Of a DNA stretch of 64,000 bases, positions 7,816-15,888 are shown piece by piece. The stretch covers positions 2,604,001 through 2,668,000 of the forward strand of contig NZ_CP035319.1 in the NCBI RefSeq assembly GCF_004328705.1. The letters run 5' to 3'. Position 1 is the first letter of the stretch; every line of letters begins with the position of its first letter. The notes below the pieces were generated by a model that saw only the letters and a list, made by a program, of their open reading frames with translations, did not search any database and was not told where the DNA came from. Source of the DNA: Rhodococcus sp. ABRD24 (GTDB taxonomy: Bacteria; Actinomycetota; Actinomycetes; Mycobacteriales; Mycobacteriaceae). Made by a program: the position numbers and the translations under genes.

Positions 7816-9003
7816 ATGCAGCTACTCCGTCACGGCGATCACGGCCCCGCCGTCGCCGAGATTCGGGGTACTTTGACCGGCCTGGGATTCCTGCACAACG
7901 GCATCGCTGAGAGGCACCGTGAGGCCGTCAACGGTTCGCACTGGGTGTCACCCGACGCGATGTTCGATCATCACCTGGACTCCGCGGTCCGTGCTTTCCA
8001 GCAGCAGCGTGGGCTCCTCGTCGACGGTATCGTCGGCGCGGCGACCTACCGGTCGCTGAAGGAGGCCTCATACCGGCTCGGCGCGCGCACCCTCATCTAC
8101 CAGCTGTCGGCGCCGCTGTACGGCGACGATGTCGCCGCCCTGCAGACCCGGCTACAGGATCTGGGGTTCTATATCGGCCGCGTCGACGGCTACTTCGGGC
8201 CACAGACACACGAGGCGCTCAGCTCGTTCCAGCGCGAAATCGGCATCGCCGCCGACGGCATCTGTGGGCCGGCAACCCTACGGTCGCTCGAGCTGCTCGG
8301 CACCCGAGTGTCCGGGGGCTCTCCTCACGCAATCAGCGAGGAGGAGCTGGTCCGCCGGTCCGGACCGCAGCTGAGCGGTAAGCGAATCGTGATCGATCCG
8401 GGTCTCGGCGGCGATGCCACCGGCATGATTGTGCAGACCCCGAACGGTCCGATGAGCGAGGCCGAGATCCTGTGGGATCTCTCGAGCCGCCTCGAAGGCC
8501 GGATGGCTGCCACCGGGATGGAGACCTTCCTGTCCCGATCGCAGGGGACCAACCCCACGGAAGCCTCGCGGGCCGAGACCGCAAACGGTTTCGACGCCGA
8601 TCTGATGATCTCGCTGCGCTGTGACAGCAACCCCAGTCCCGCGGCCGGCGGGGTGGCCAGCTTCCACTTCGGGAACTCGCACGGCTCGACGTCCATGATC
8701 GGACAGATTCTCACCGGATTCATCCAGCGTGAAATAGTGGCGCGAACTCCGTTGCGGGACTGTCGAAATCACGGTCGCACGTGGGATCTGTTGCGTATCA
8801 CCAACATGCCGACCGTTCAGGTCGACATCGGTTATCTCACAAACGATTCCGACGTTTCGGTGCTGACGAACCCGCGGAGCCGCGACACGATCGCCGAGGC
8901 GATCCTGATCGCCGTCAAGCGCCTGTACCTGCTGGGCCAGGACGATGCTCCGACCGGAACGTTCACGTTCGCGGAACTACTGGCCGAGGAACTGGCCCGC
9001 TGA
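7816..9003 (+). CDS. cwlM: CwlM, regulatory pseudo-amidase (PknB substrate, MurA activator)
   Basis: 395 residues from the ATG at 7816 (AAAGG nearby); an upstream ATG at 7753 is less likely because it abuts the inverted repeat. Two peptidoglycan-binding domains span about 8-85 and 98-165, followed by an Amidase_3 domain (about 189-395). The first zinc ligand is lost: IDPGLGG at 193-199 has Leu in place of the His of IDPGHGG. The later histidine motif is replaced by SLRCDSN, so amidase activity is unlikely. In mycobacteria CwlM is a cytoplasmic PknB substrate that stimulates MurA. pknB is 34 kb downstream in this window. Confidence 0.92.
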   Translation: MQLLRHGDHGPAVAEIRGTLTGLGFLHNGIAERHREAVNGSHWVSPDAMFDHHLDSAVRAFQQQRGLLVDGIVGAATYRSLKEASYRLGARTLIYQLSAPLYGDDVAALQTRLQDLGFYIGRVDGYFGPQTHEALSSFQREIGIAADGICGPATLRSLELLGTRVSGGSPHAISEEELVRRSGPQLSGKRIVIDPGLGGDATGMIVQTPNGPMSEAEILWDLSSRLEGRMAATGMETFLSRSQGTNPTEASRAETANGFDADLMISLRCDSNPSPAAGGVASFHFGNSHGSTSMIGQILTGFIQREIVARTPLRDCRNHGRTWDLLRITNMPTVQVDIGYLTNDSDVSVLTNPRSRDTIAEAILIAVKRLYLLGQDDAPTGTFTFAELLAEELAR

Positions 9004-9028
9004 GTTCCTGAGGACATTCATCAGGAAC
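9004..9028. terminator. Stem-loop between convergent cwlM and GNAT genes
   Basis: GTTCCTGA (9004-9011) pairs with TCAGGAAC (9021-9028) around a 9-base loop, just after the cwlM stop and before the convergent GNAT stop at 9060. No T-run, so its role as a terminator is uncertain. Confidence 0.4.
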
Positions 9029-9059
9029 AGGCGCAAACGGGGCACGGCCACAGAGGCCC

Positions 9060-9746
9060 CTAATGGGCTCCTACAGCCGTTTTCTCCCCGATGTCGACTA
9101 GCGATAGCGCGGCGGTCTCCAGGAGCCGCTCCAGCGCCGCTTCGACGTCCGCCTTCCACAGGTGGTCGCGGTCGAGCTCGAGGCGCAACCGCGGGAACCG
9201 GTGATGCGGCGCAACCACCTCGAATCCGACGTCCGACAGAAAGTCGGCACTGATCATGCACTCCTGCGGTGAGCACTCGCGCGCCGCGGTGGCGGACGGA
9301 ACTCCGGTAGGGGAGGAGGTCTCGTCTCGGATCCCGAACGCTTCGAGGGCGCGAACGCCACGTCGCACCAGGTCACCGACAGCGGCCTGGATCAGAGTGG
9401 CCCCCAGCTCGCTGCCTTCGGCGACGGGTTCGAGGCGCATGGTGGTCAAGAGAATCGCGTCCGCACTGACCGGGGACGTGGGAAACAGATCCGATCGCGG
9501 GACCATATTCGGCGGCGCATACAGTGCGCTACCGGCCGGCTTGTCATCAACGAGAGCGACCTGACCGCACGAACCCCATTCGAGCATGACCATCGACAGC
9601 CATGCTTCCTTCTCGAACTCCGGATCGCAGAATCTACGCGAACTACGGACGGCTACCGGGTCCATCTCCCAGAAGACGCAGCGACGCGCGTGTGAGGACA
9701 GCTTGTCCAGACCGTCCAGTGTGAGTGACGTGACGCTAGTCGACAC
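9060..9746 (-). CDS. GNAT-family acetyltransferase-like protein (Rv3916c position)
   Basis: 228 residues from a GTG at 9746, with GGGAGG about a dozen bases upstream. It occupies the place of Rv3916c between cwlM and parB. The segment LLTTMRLEP...GATLIQAAVGDLVRRGVRALEAFG resembles the acetyl-CoA-binding core of GNAT enzymes (beta4-alpha3), but the pyrophosphate motif QxxGxG/A is degenerate. Its substrate is unknown. Its leader carries three 11-12-bp arms able to form alternative hairpins (9778-9836). Confidence 0.7.
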   Translation of the reverse strand: MSTSVTSLTLDGLDKLSSHARRCVFWEMDPVAVRSSRRFCDPEFEKEAWLSMVMLEWGSCGQVALVDDKPAGSALYAPPNMVPRSDLFPTSPVSADAILLTTMRLEPVAEGSELGATLIQAAVGDLVRRGVRALEAFGIRDETSSPTGVPSATAARECSPQECMISADFLSDVGFEVVAPHHRFPRLRLELDRDHLWKADVEAALERLLETAALSLVDIGEKTAVGAH

Positions 9747-9777
9747 TGTGTAAGCCAGCCTCCCTAACCGCTGTCCT

Positions 9778-9836
9778 GATAGTTCTGCCCCTCACCGTGG
9801 CGGAACTATCACCTACAGAGTAGGGGATAGTTCCGC
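9778..9836 (-). promoter_or_regulatory. Three-arm leader with mutually exclusive hairpins upstream of the GNAT gene
   Basis: Three related segments alternate in orientation: GATAGTTCTGCC (9778-9789), GGCGGAACTATC (9799-9810) and GATAGTTCCGC (9826-9836). The middle arm can pair with the first (12 bp, one imperfect pair, 9-base loop) or with the third (11 bp perfect, 15-base loop). In the GNAT leader RNA this would be a two-state switch. As DNA it could be three protein sites in a promoter. Confidence 0.55.
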
Positions 9837-9983
9837 TTACGGCTCGGCGTCGAGAGTGCGCTTCCCAATAATCTTGTGATACAGCTACTTTCGCGAGAAT
9901 CGGGCGGCCCACCCCATGAGTCGATGGCGATAGCGTCACTGTGACATATCTACCGGGACTTCCGATACGGGCCTCGAACACTC

Positions 9984-11093
9984 TCAGTCAGCCTTCGGCT
10001 GCTCCATCATGGTCACGATCCGCTCGAGGTCATCCACCGAACCGAACTCGACGACGATCTTGCCCTTTCGCTTACCGAGACTGACGGTGACGCGAGTGTC
10101 GAACGAATTCGACAACCGCTCCGCGACATCCTGCAGGCCCGGCATCTGAATCGGACGCCGCTTGGCAGCCGGGGCAGGAGCGGGCCCCTCCCGGTTCGCG
10201 AGCATCACCGCCTCCTCTGTCGCCCGGACCGACATACCCTCGGCGACGATCCGGGCCGCAAGGACCTCCTGGGCATCCGCACCCGCCTCGAGTGACAATA
10301 GTGCCCGAGCGTGGCCAGCGGACAGCACACCCGCCGCGACCCGGCGCTGCACTGGGATCGGCAGCTTGAGTAGCCGGATCATGTTCGTCACGACGGGCCG
10401 GGACCGTCCGATGCGGGCCGCCAGCTCCTCGTGAGTGACCTCGAACTCCTCGAGCAACTGCTGATATGCCGCAGCCTCTTCGAGCGGGTTGAGCTGCACC
10501 CGGTGGATGTTCTCCAGCAGGGCGTCACGCAGCAGGGTCTCATCGGCGGTGTCCCGAACGATCGCGGGGATCGTCTCGAGCCCGGCAGCCTGGCTGGCCC
10601 GCCAGCGACGCTCGCCCATGACGAGCTGATATCGGTCGGAACCGACTCGGCGGACGACGATCGGCTGCATCAGACCGAACTCACGGATCGAGTGCACCAG
10701 CTCGCCCAGCGCCTCCTCGTCGAAGACATGACGAGGCTGCTTGGGATTCGGCTCGATCAGATGTGGTGCGATCTCGTGATACACGGCACCCGCGGGGGAG
10801 AGGGGCTCGTCGCCCGTGCGGACCGCGGGCGTCGGCGTGGGGGCGACGGCGACGGTGTCGTCGGACGCCGGCTTCGCCTCCCGGTCCACGTCCTTCGGAG
10901 CCGCTTTTTTCGTCGCCTTGGGCGCGGGCGCCTCGGCCGCATCCGAATCGATGGTGGTGGCGGCCGCGGGTGTCGCGGTGCCGATGATGACGTCGGCGGC
11001 CGCGCTGCCCAGCCCGGGACCGCCGTTGGCAGGACCAGTCGGAATGAGTGCCGCCAGGCCGCGTCCGAGGCCTCCCTTTCGTGTCTGCGCCAT
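9984..11093 (-). CDS. parB: Chromosome-partitioning protein ParB
   Basis: 369 residues. An Ala/Pro-rich N-terminal stretch (1-110) precedes the ParB/Srx domain, with the CTP-binding arginine patch GERRWRAS. A helix-turn-helix follows ([23 protein letters not shown]), then the C-terminal dimerisation domain. It clamps onto parS DNA and spreads, organising the origin and recruiting SMC and ParA. It is the last gene of the minus-strand parA-parB pair, two bases after parA. At least seven parS-like sites are visible here, several within 3 kb of the gene. Confidence 0.97.
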   Translation of the reverse strand: MAQTRKGGLGRGLAALIPTGPANGGPGLGSAAADVIIGTATPAAATTIDSDAAEAPAPKATKKAAPKDVDREAKPASDDTVAVAPTPTPAVRTGDEPLSPAGAVYHEIAPHLIEPNPKQPRHVFDEEALGELVHSIREFGLMQPIVVRRVGSDRYQLVMGERRWRASQAAGLETIPAIVRDTADETLLRDALLENIHRVQLNPLEEAAAYQQLLEEFEVTHEELAARIGRSRPVVTNMIRLLKLPIPVQRRVAAGVLSAGHARALLSLEAGADAQEVLAARIVAEGMSVRATEEAVMLANREGPAPAPAAKRRPIQMPGLQDVAERLSNSFDTRVTVSLGKRKGKIVVEFGSVDDLERIVTMMEQPKAD

Positions 11094-11095
11094 CT

Positions 11096-12103
11096 CTACT
11101 GCTCCTGCGTCGTGGTGGACATTCCGCGTGCGGCAAGTTCGCGGCCGGCGTCGAGGTAGCTCATCGCGCCCCGTGAACCCGGGTCGTAGTCGAGGACGGT
11201 CATCCCGTAGCCGGGCGCCTCGGACACCTTCACGCTGCGGGGGATGACCGCGCGCAGCACCGCACTGCCGAAGTGCTTACGCACCTCCTCAGCGACCTGG
11301 TCAGCAAGCTTGGTGCGCGCGTCGTACATCGTCAGTAGGACCGTCGAGACGTGCAGTTCCGGGTTGAGATGCGCCTGCACCAGTTCGATATTCCGCAGGA
11401 GCTGTCCGACGCCCTCGAGTGCGTAGTACTCGCACTGAATCGGGATCAGCACCTCCCGCGCTGCCACCATCGCGTTGACGGTGAGCAGGCCGAGGGACGG
11501 CGGGCAATCGATGAGGATGAAGTCGGCGTCGATGTCAGCAAGTGCCGTCTCGGAGAGGGCGTTCTTGAGCCGGTTTTCGCGAGCCACCATCGAGACGAGT
11601 TCGATCTCGGCACCGGCCAGATCGATCGTCGCGGGAATGCAATGGAGCCGTTCGTTGTGTGGGCTTTGCTGAATCGCCTCGGCCGCGGTGACCTCACCGA
11701 GGAGCAACTCGTAGCTCGACGGCGTTCCCGACGTGTGGGTGACACCGAGTGCTGTGCTCGCATTGCCCTGGGGATCGAGGTCCACGACGAGGACGGTGAG
11801 GCCCTGGATCGCCAGCGCGGACGCCAGATTCACCGTCGAGGTGGTCTTGCCGACGCCACCCTTCTGATTGGCGATAGTGAACACCCGCCGCTTCGGCGGC
11901 TTCGGGAGGGTCACCGACCCTGGGTGCAACACCTGACTCGCACGCTGAGCGGCCGCGCCGATCGGCGTGTCCGCGAGGGAGATTCCGGCGTAGGGGGAGT
12001 GGGAGAAGTCTTTGTCTCGACTGCCGCTCGTCGAGTCGGACGGGGCATCGGTTTCACGTGAAACCGCTTCCCGTGAAACGGCGGATTCAGATCCAGCCGA
12101 CAT
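11096..12103 (-). CDS. parA: Chromosome-partitioning ATPase ParA (Soj)
   Basis: 335 residues. The deviant Walker A is [14 protein letters not shown], Walker A' is [11 protein letters not shown], and Walker B is FILIDCPPS. It forms a DNA-bound gradient that pulls ParB-parS complexes. The N-terminal tail (about 65 residues) is low-complexity and contains [11 protein letters not shown], encoded by one perfect-core and one degenerate parS-like sequence in tandem (12050-12082). In the ancestral arrangement rsmG lies directly upstream; here it is rsmG copy 1. Confidence 0.97.
   Translation of the reverse strand: MSAGSESAVSREAVSRETDAPSDSTSGSRDKDFSHSPYAGISLADTPIGAAAQRASQVLHPGSVTLPKPPKRRVFTIANQKGGVGKTTSTVNLASALAIQGLTVLVVDLDPQGNASTALGVTHTSGTPSSYELLLGEVTAAEAIQQSPHNERLHCIPATIDLAGAEIELVSMVARENRLKNALSETALADIDADFILIDCPPSLGLLTVNAMVAAREVLIPIQCEYYALEGVGQLLRNIELVQAHLNPELHVSTVLLTMYDARTKLADQVAEEVRKHFGSAVLRAVIPRSVKVSEAPGYGMTVLDYDPGSRGAMSYLDAGRELAARGMSTTTQEQ
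12050..12065. other. parS site inside parA
   Basis: GGTTTCACGTGAAACC has the full 14-bp core GTTTCACGTGAAAC of consensus parS and lies in the parA 5' coding region. A degenerate second copy (CTTCCCGTGAAAC) follows at 12068-12080. Together they encode VSRET and VSREA of the ParA tail. Confidence 0.9.
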
Positions 12104-12173
12104 CTACTGCTCCTTCGCTTGGTGACCACTCATAACGTAATTCTCGACTGTCGACCGCTCGAATGCCCGCAAC

Positions 12174-12854
12174 CTAGCGGTGCCGGCGACCGTGGTGCGG
12201 GACGCGTTCTGCGCTCACCACAATCGTCGGCACCGGCAACACACCAACACCACACTCGACAACCTCCAGCTTGCCAGCACCCAACCGGCCAAGGGAAGCA
12301 CGGTCACGGGAAATCTCCTCCGCCGCACTCGAACCCTTCAACGCCAACATCCTCCCACCCACACGCACCAACGGCAGCGACCACCGCACCAACCGCTCCA
12401 ACGGCGCCACCGCCCGCGACGTCACCACATCCGCACCACCAACCTCCTTCACCACCCCTTCCTGCTCCGCACGCCCCCGAACCACCGAAACATTCGACAA
12501 CCCCACCGAATCCACAAACTCCTGCAAATACACCGACCGCCGCAACAACGGCTCCACCAACGTCACCCGCACATCCGGCCGCGCAATCGCCAACGGAATC
12601 CCCGGCAACCCCGCACCCGAACCCACATCCACCACAGACTCGTTCGCCCCCACCAACTCACCCACCACCGCACAATTGAGCACATGCCGCACCCACAACC
12701 GCGGCACCTCCCGCGGACCGATCAACCCCCGCACCACACCATCCGACGCCAACGACGCGTAATACGCCTCCGCCAACGACGCCCGCTCACCGAACACCCG
12801 AGCAACCGCACCGACAACATCCCACTGCTCATCCACCAGTTCCACGTGAAACAT
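12174..12854 (-). CDS. rsmG: 16S rRNA m7G527 methyltransferase RsmG (GidB), copy 1
   Basis: 226 residues from the ATG at 12854 with GGAAGG just upstream. It methylates N7 of G527 in 16S rRNA; loss gives low-level streptomycin resistance. The SAM-binding motif is [18 protein letters not shown], followed by [14 protein letters not shown]. It is adjacent to parA as in relatives. Residues up to VPHH are identical to copy 2 (15107-15793); only the last few differ (GRRHR against RHRSQRH). The coding strand is unusually G+T-rich compared with parA. The start overlaps a parS-like site. Confidence 0.93.
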   Translation of the reverse strand: MFHVELVDEQWDVVGAVARVFGERASLAEAYYASLASDGVVRGLIGPREVPRLWVRHVLNCAVVGELVGANESVVDVGSGAGLPGIPLAIARPDVRVTLVEPLLRRSVYLQEFVDSVGLSNVSVVRGRAEQEGVVKEVGGADVVTSRAVAPLERLVRWSLPLVRVGGRMLALKGSSAAEEISRDRASLGRLGAGKLEVVECGVGVLPVPTIVVSAERVPHHGRRHR

Positions 12855-12881
12855 CCTTCCCAACCCACCACCAACCAACAA
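12192..12881. repeat. 690-bp direct repeat, copy A (contains rsmG copy 1)
   Basis: Identical, as far as I can read by eye, to 15131-15820 at a constant offset of 2939 bases; translations in several frames agree throughout. It covers nearly all of rsmG, its ribosome site and 27 bases of 5' flank. Identity breaks sharply at both ends. Confidence 0.93.
12838..12853. other. parS-like site at the start of rsmG copy 1 (two mismatches)
   Basis: AGTTCCACGTGAAACA keeps the CACGTGAAACA half. It encodes FHVEL at the start of RsmG and abuts the initiation codon. Confidence 0.6.
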
Positions 12882-13019
12882 ACTTGGGCTACCCCAAATC
12901 CGCTGCGACGGTTGAAACGCGGGATCCGGCGACCCCCGGGCCACATGACTCGGTAGGGGAGGGGAGTGGTCACGCCAGTGGGCGCCTTGACCGACGCATC
13001 TTCCTGCATCGCCCGTCGA

Positions 13020-13035
13020 TGTTTCACGTAGAACA
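13020..13035. other. parS-like site (two mismatches)
   Basis: TGTTTCACGTAGAACA keeps a perfect left half TGTTTCACGT. It is intergenic, within the insert between the rsmG copies. Confidence 0.65.
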
Positions 13036-13406
13036 TTCGACACGCACACTACGGAGGTCTGGCGGCCGGATCCCTCGACCTGAGCTCCGATGCGACGGCC
13101 GTCGCCGCCATCCCGAGCACAAGGCGGTCGGGCAGACGGGTAGACCGACGGACCGGTCGGCGCCGCGTGGAAGTCGAGCACCCGCGATACTCCAACCGCC
13201 GGGCTCCGACCTGAGCACGGATGCGCTTCGGACCCGCCTGGAAGCGTCGAGAAGTGAAGTCTCAACGCGGGCACGGGGTGCACATGAGCGGATTCCCCTC
13301 CACGATGCACAAACTCGTCCGCGATCCCTACCTGTGGAACTGCCTGGCGCCAGAATCGCGGACGGGCGCCGCCTCAACGACAGGGGAGGGAAGGGGTCGA
13401 TGGTCG

Positions 13407-13422
13407 TGATTCACGTGAAACA
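13407..13422. other. parS site (one mismatch)
   Basis: TGATTCACGTGAAACA, one base from consensus, in the non-coding insert between the rsmG copies. Confidence 0.82.
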
Positions 13423-13954
13423 TCGGCGGGGCATCTCAGCCTCCAACCACTCACCAACAGAAGAGGCCACACGCTGACTCTCAACCGTCCGTCCTACACT
13501 GAGCCTGGCCCATCGCGGCCCGCGTGCCCAATGCGGCGGTGTCGACGAAATCAGCAGAATCGCTTGACGATCTCCTGCACCGGATCGAGCTAGTCGGGGA
13601 TGTCCAAGTTCACCGGATGCACCTAGGCGATGAGCCCCTCCATCATCGGTTCGACGTCCGGCGGCAATCTCGCCTATTCCATCTCCGATCGATCATCGGC
13701 TACTCGTCGACTCTCTCCGTTCACCGCATTCGGTGCCCACTCACAGTCGTAGGCACCCTGATCTCCAATGCGGCGAGACTTCCGCGCCCGGGGTTGAGAG
13801 GAGCGACTCACGACTAGGCAGAGTCGCCACAGCACAATGACTTCCACTAATTAGATTGTCACAGTGACGAAATGGACTGATACCCGTGGGTGGGTACTGA
13901 ATTCGGACAAAACCCCATCCGGGGTAATACGGTGACTGTCGGTGCACCCCAGCA

Positions 13955-13970
13955 TGATTCACGTGAAACA
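13955..13970. other. parS site (one mismatch)
   Basis: TGATTCACGTGAAACA, the same 16-mer as at 13407, 79 bases before the decayed lipase start region. Confidence 0.82.
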
Positions 13971-14048
13971 CCTGGATCACCAAAACCACACCACATCAGA
14001 CGTCCAGGTCGTACCGACTCATCAACAAGATTCGACAGAGGACGGGCG

Positions 14049-15012
14049 ATGCAACGGTCGAGAAGCAGCAGATCGAACCGACGGGAGTGACGGATCGTGG
14101 TGGCCGTGGTTCTGACGGCCCTCGCCGCCGCAGTAGGAACCGGGGGATCCAAGCGAAGACACCACGTACTCGGTGCCCTCCAACCTCTTCGTTCAGGACG
14201 AGTTCACCAATTCCGGCGGGTCGGCAACCGGATCCAACGACTGGTCGTGCCGGCCGACCGCGGACCACCCGAACCCCGTGGTGCTCGTCCACGGCACTGC
14301 CGGCAATCGACTCAACAACTGGACCACGTTTGCACCGTTGCTCGCCAACGAGGGCTACTGCGTCTTTGCGCCGACCTTCGGGAACTACGCAGACCAGCCG
14401 TACCCGATCAGCGCAATCGGGGGAATGATCCGCGCAGAGGACAGCGCGGCCCAGATCGGCGCCTTCGTGGACGAGGTGCTCGCGGCGACCGGCGCGGCAC
14501 GCGTGGACATCCTGGGTGTCTCGCAAGGATCGGTAGTGCCCAACTACTTCGTCAAGTACCTCGGCGGCGCAGCCAAGGTCGACAAGTACATCTCACTCGG
14601 TCCGGCCTGGAACGGCAGTGCACTCATCGGACCGGACGGTGGCGCAACGATTCTCGGTCTCGGCACCGACGACGCCCGTGGCATGCTGCCGTTCTGCCAG
14701 GCATGTCTCCAGTTCCTGCCCGAATCACAGTTCATTGCGAAGCTGCACGAGGGTGGCCTGTTTGCGCCGGAAGTCACCTACACCAACATCATGACCCGCT
14801 ATGACGAGGGGATCTTGCCGTACACCAGTGGCTACGTGGAGGGCCCCAACGCGACGAACATCGTGGTTCAGGACGGCTGTTCGCAGGACTACTCGGACCA
14901 TATCGCGCTCTTGGCATCCCGCGTCACCGCCGGCCACGTGCTCAACGCCCTCGATCCGGAACATCCGCGGCCCGTGCCGTGTGTGTTCGTCGCGCCGTTC
15001 GTCGGGGGCTGA
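14049..15012 (+). pseudogene. Secreted class-2 lipase/esterase with disrupted signal peptide
   Basis: An intact frame from 14173 to 15012 encodes a lipase body: oxyanion motif VVLVHGTAGN, nucleophile GVSQGS (GxSxG), and a late histidine in YSDHIALL. Such enzymes are secreted. A fitting signal exists upstream but is broken twice. ATG 14049 opens a basic stretch (MQRSRSSRSNRRE) ended by TGA at 14088-14090. The same frame then continues as a hydrophobic core (VVAVVLTALAAAVGTG). The body is one frame later, and removing one G from GGGGG (14142-14146) would join them. It is either a pseudogene, a phase-variable gene or a sequence error; a GTG at 14173 would give a cytosolic protein. Confidence 0.7.
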
Positions 15013-15106
15013 TCGGACCGTTTGCCCATCCGTCCGGGGTAGGGGAGTGGGTCACAAGTCGGGTCGGCGCCGACCGCGATGGGTGACCCGTCGGATCAGG
15101 GTCAGG

Positions 15107-15793
15107 TCAGTGGCGTTGACTGCGGTGCCGGTGGTGCGGGACGCGTTCTGCGCTCACCACAATCGTCGGCACCGGCAACACACCAACACCACACTCGACA
15201 ACCTCCAGCTTGCCAGCACCCAACCGGCCAAGGGAAGCACGGTCACGGGAAATCTCCTCCGCCGCACTCGAACCCTTCAACGCCAACATCCTCCCACCCA
15301 CACGCACCAACGGCAGCGACCACCGCACCAACCGCTCCAACGGCGCCACCGCCCGCGACGTCACCACATCCGCACCACCAACCTCCTTCACCACCCCTTC
15401 CTGCTCCGCACGCCCCCGAACCACCGAAACATTCGACAACCCCACCGAATCCACAAACTCCTGCAAATACACCGACCGCCGCAACAACGGCTCCACCAAC
15501 GTCACCCGCACATCCGGCCGCGCAATCGCCAACGGAATCCCCGGCAACCCCGCACCCGAACCCACATCCACCACAGACTCGTTCGCCCCCACCAACTCAC
15601 CCACCACCGCACAATTGAGCACATGCCGCACCCACAACCGCGGCACCTCCCGCGGACCGATCAACCCCCGCACCACACCATCCGACGCCAACGACGCGTA
15701 ATACGCCTCCGCCAACGACGCCCGCTCACCGAACACCCGAGCAACCGCACCGACAACATCCCACTGCTCATCCACCAGTTCCACGTGAAACAT
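15107..15793 (-). CDS. rsmG: 16S rRNA m7G527 methyltransferase RsmG (GidB), copy 2
   Basis: 228 residues, identical to copy 1 from the ATG to VPHH, then ending RHRSQRH. The SAM motif and GGAAGG ribosome site are the same. It is adjacent to jag as in relatives, so both copies sit at one of the two ancestral neighbours (jag-rsmG and rsmG-parA). A strong terminator at 15824-15867 separates it from jag, so this copy needs its own promoter. Same G+T-rich coding strand as copy 1. Confidence 0.93.
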   Translation of the reverse strand: MFHVELVDEQWDVVGAVARVFGERASLAEAYYASLASDGVVRGLIGPREVPRLWVRHVLNCAVVGELVGANESVVDVGSGAGLPGIPLAIARPDVRVTLVEPLLRRSVYLQEFVDSVGLSNVSVVRGRAEQEGVVKEVGGADVVTSRAVAPLERLVRWSLPLVRVGGRMLALKGSSAAEEISRDRASLGRLGAGKLEVVECGVGVLPVPTIVVSAERVPHHRHRSQRH

Positions 15794-15820
15794 CCTTCCC
15801 AACCCACCACCAACCAACAA
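15131..15820. repeat. 690-bp direct repeat, copy B (contains rsmG copy 2)
   Basis: Second copy of the repeat at 12192-12881. Its upstream edge (15820/15821) falls directly beside the jag terminator, and its downstream edge lies 24 bases before the rsmG stop codon. Confidence 0.93.
15777..15792. other. parS-like site at the start of rsmG copy 2 (two mismatches)
   Basis: AGTTCCACGTGAAACA, duplicated together with rsmG from 12838-12853 or the reverse. Confidence 0.6.
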
Positions 15821-15823
15821 GAG

Positions 15824-15867
15824 AAAAGCCGAGGGGCCCGCGGTGCGACACCCGCGGGCCCCTCGGC
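15824..15867 (-). terminator. Intrinsic terminator after jag
   Basis: A perfect 16-bp GC-rich stem (15828-15843 with 15852-15867, 8-base loop) is followed on the minus strand by TTTT (15824-15827). It should end transcripts coming from jag before rsmG copy 2. Confidence 0.85.
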
Positions 15868-15888
15868 CTCGACACCGGACGATGTCCG

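Larger units (their letters stand above)
12882..14048. other. Non-coding 1.2-kb segment with three parS-like sites
   Basis: No credible gene is visible; open frames here are short and lack recognisable domains or ribosome sites. The segment is the 5' part of the 2.25-kb insert between the two rsmG copies. It holds parS-like sites at 13020, 13407 and 13955. Around 13540-13690 one minus-strand frame reads like decayed coding sequence interrupted by stops, but I cannot identify it. Confidence 0.6.

Noticed and set aside
9736..9981. 81-residue minus-strand frame between the GNAT gene and parB
   Set aside because: No recognisable motif or ribosome site, and it covers the hairpin-forming leader; more likely non-coding.
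12119..12679. Long plus-strand frames rich in His, Thr and Pro over both rsmG copies
   Set aside because: They are antisense shadows caused by the A+C-rich plus strand of rsmG; no ribosome site or domain.
12174..13310. Extended 378-residue version of rsmG copy 1
   Set aside because: The frame stays open by chance upstream. The identical repeat, the ribosome site GGAAGG and family length set the start at 12854.
12882..15130. Insertion sequence or prophage as the source of the rsmG duplication
   Set aside because: No transposase, integrase, terminal inverted repeats or target-site duplication were found; the flanks are the 690-bp rsmG repeats.
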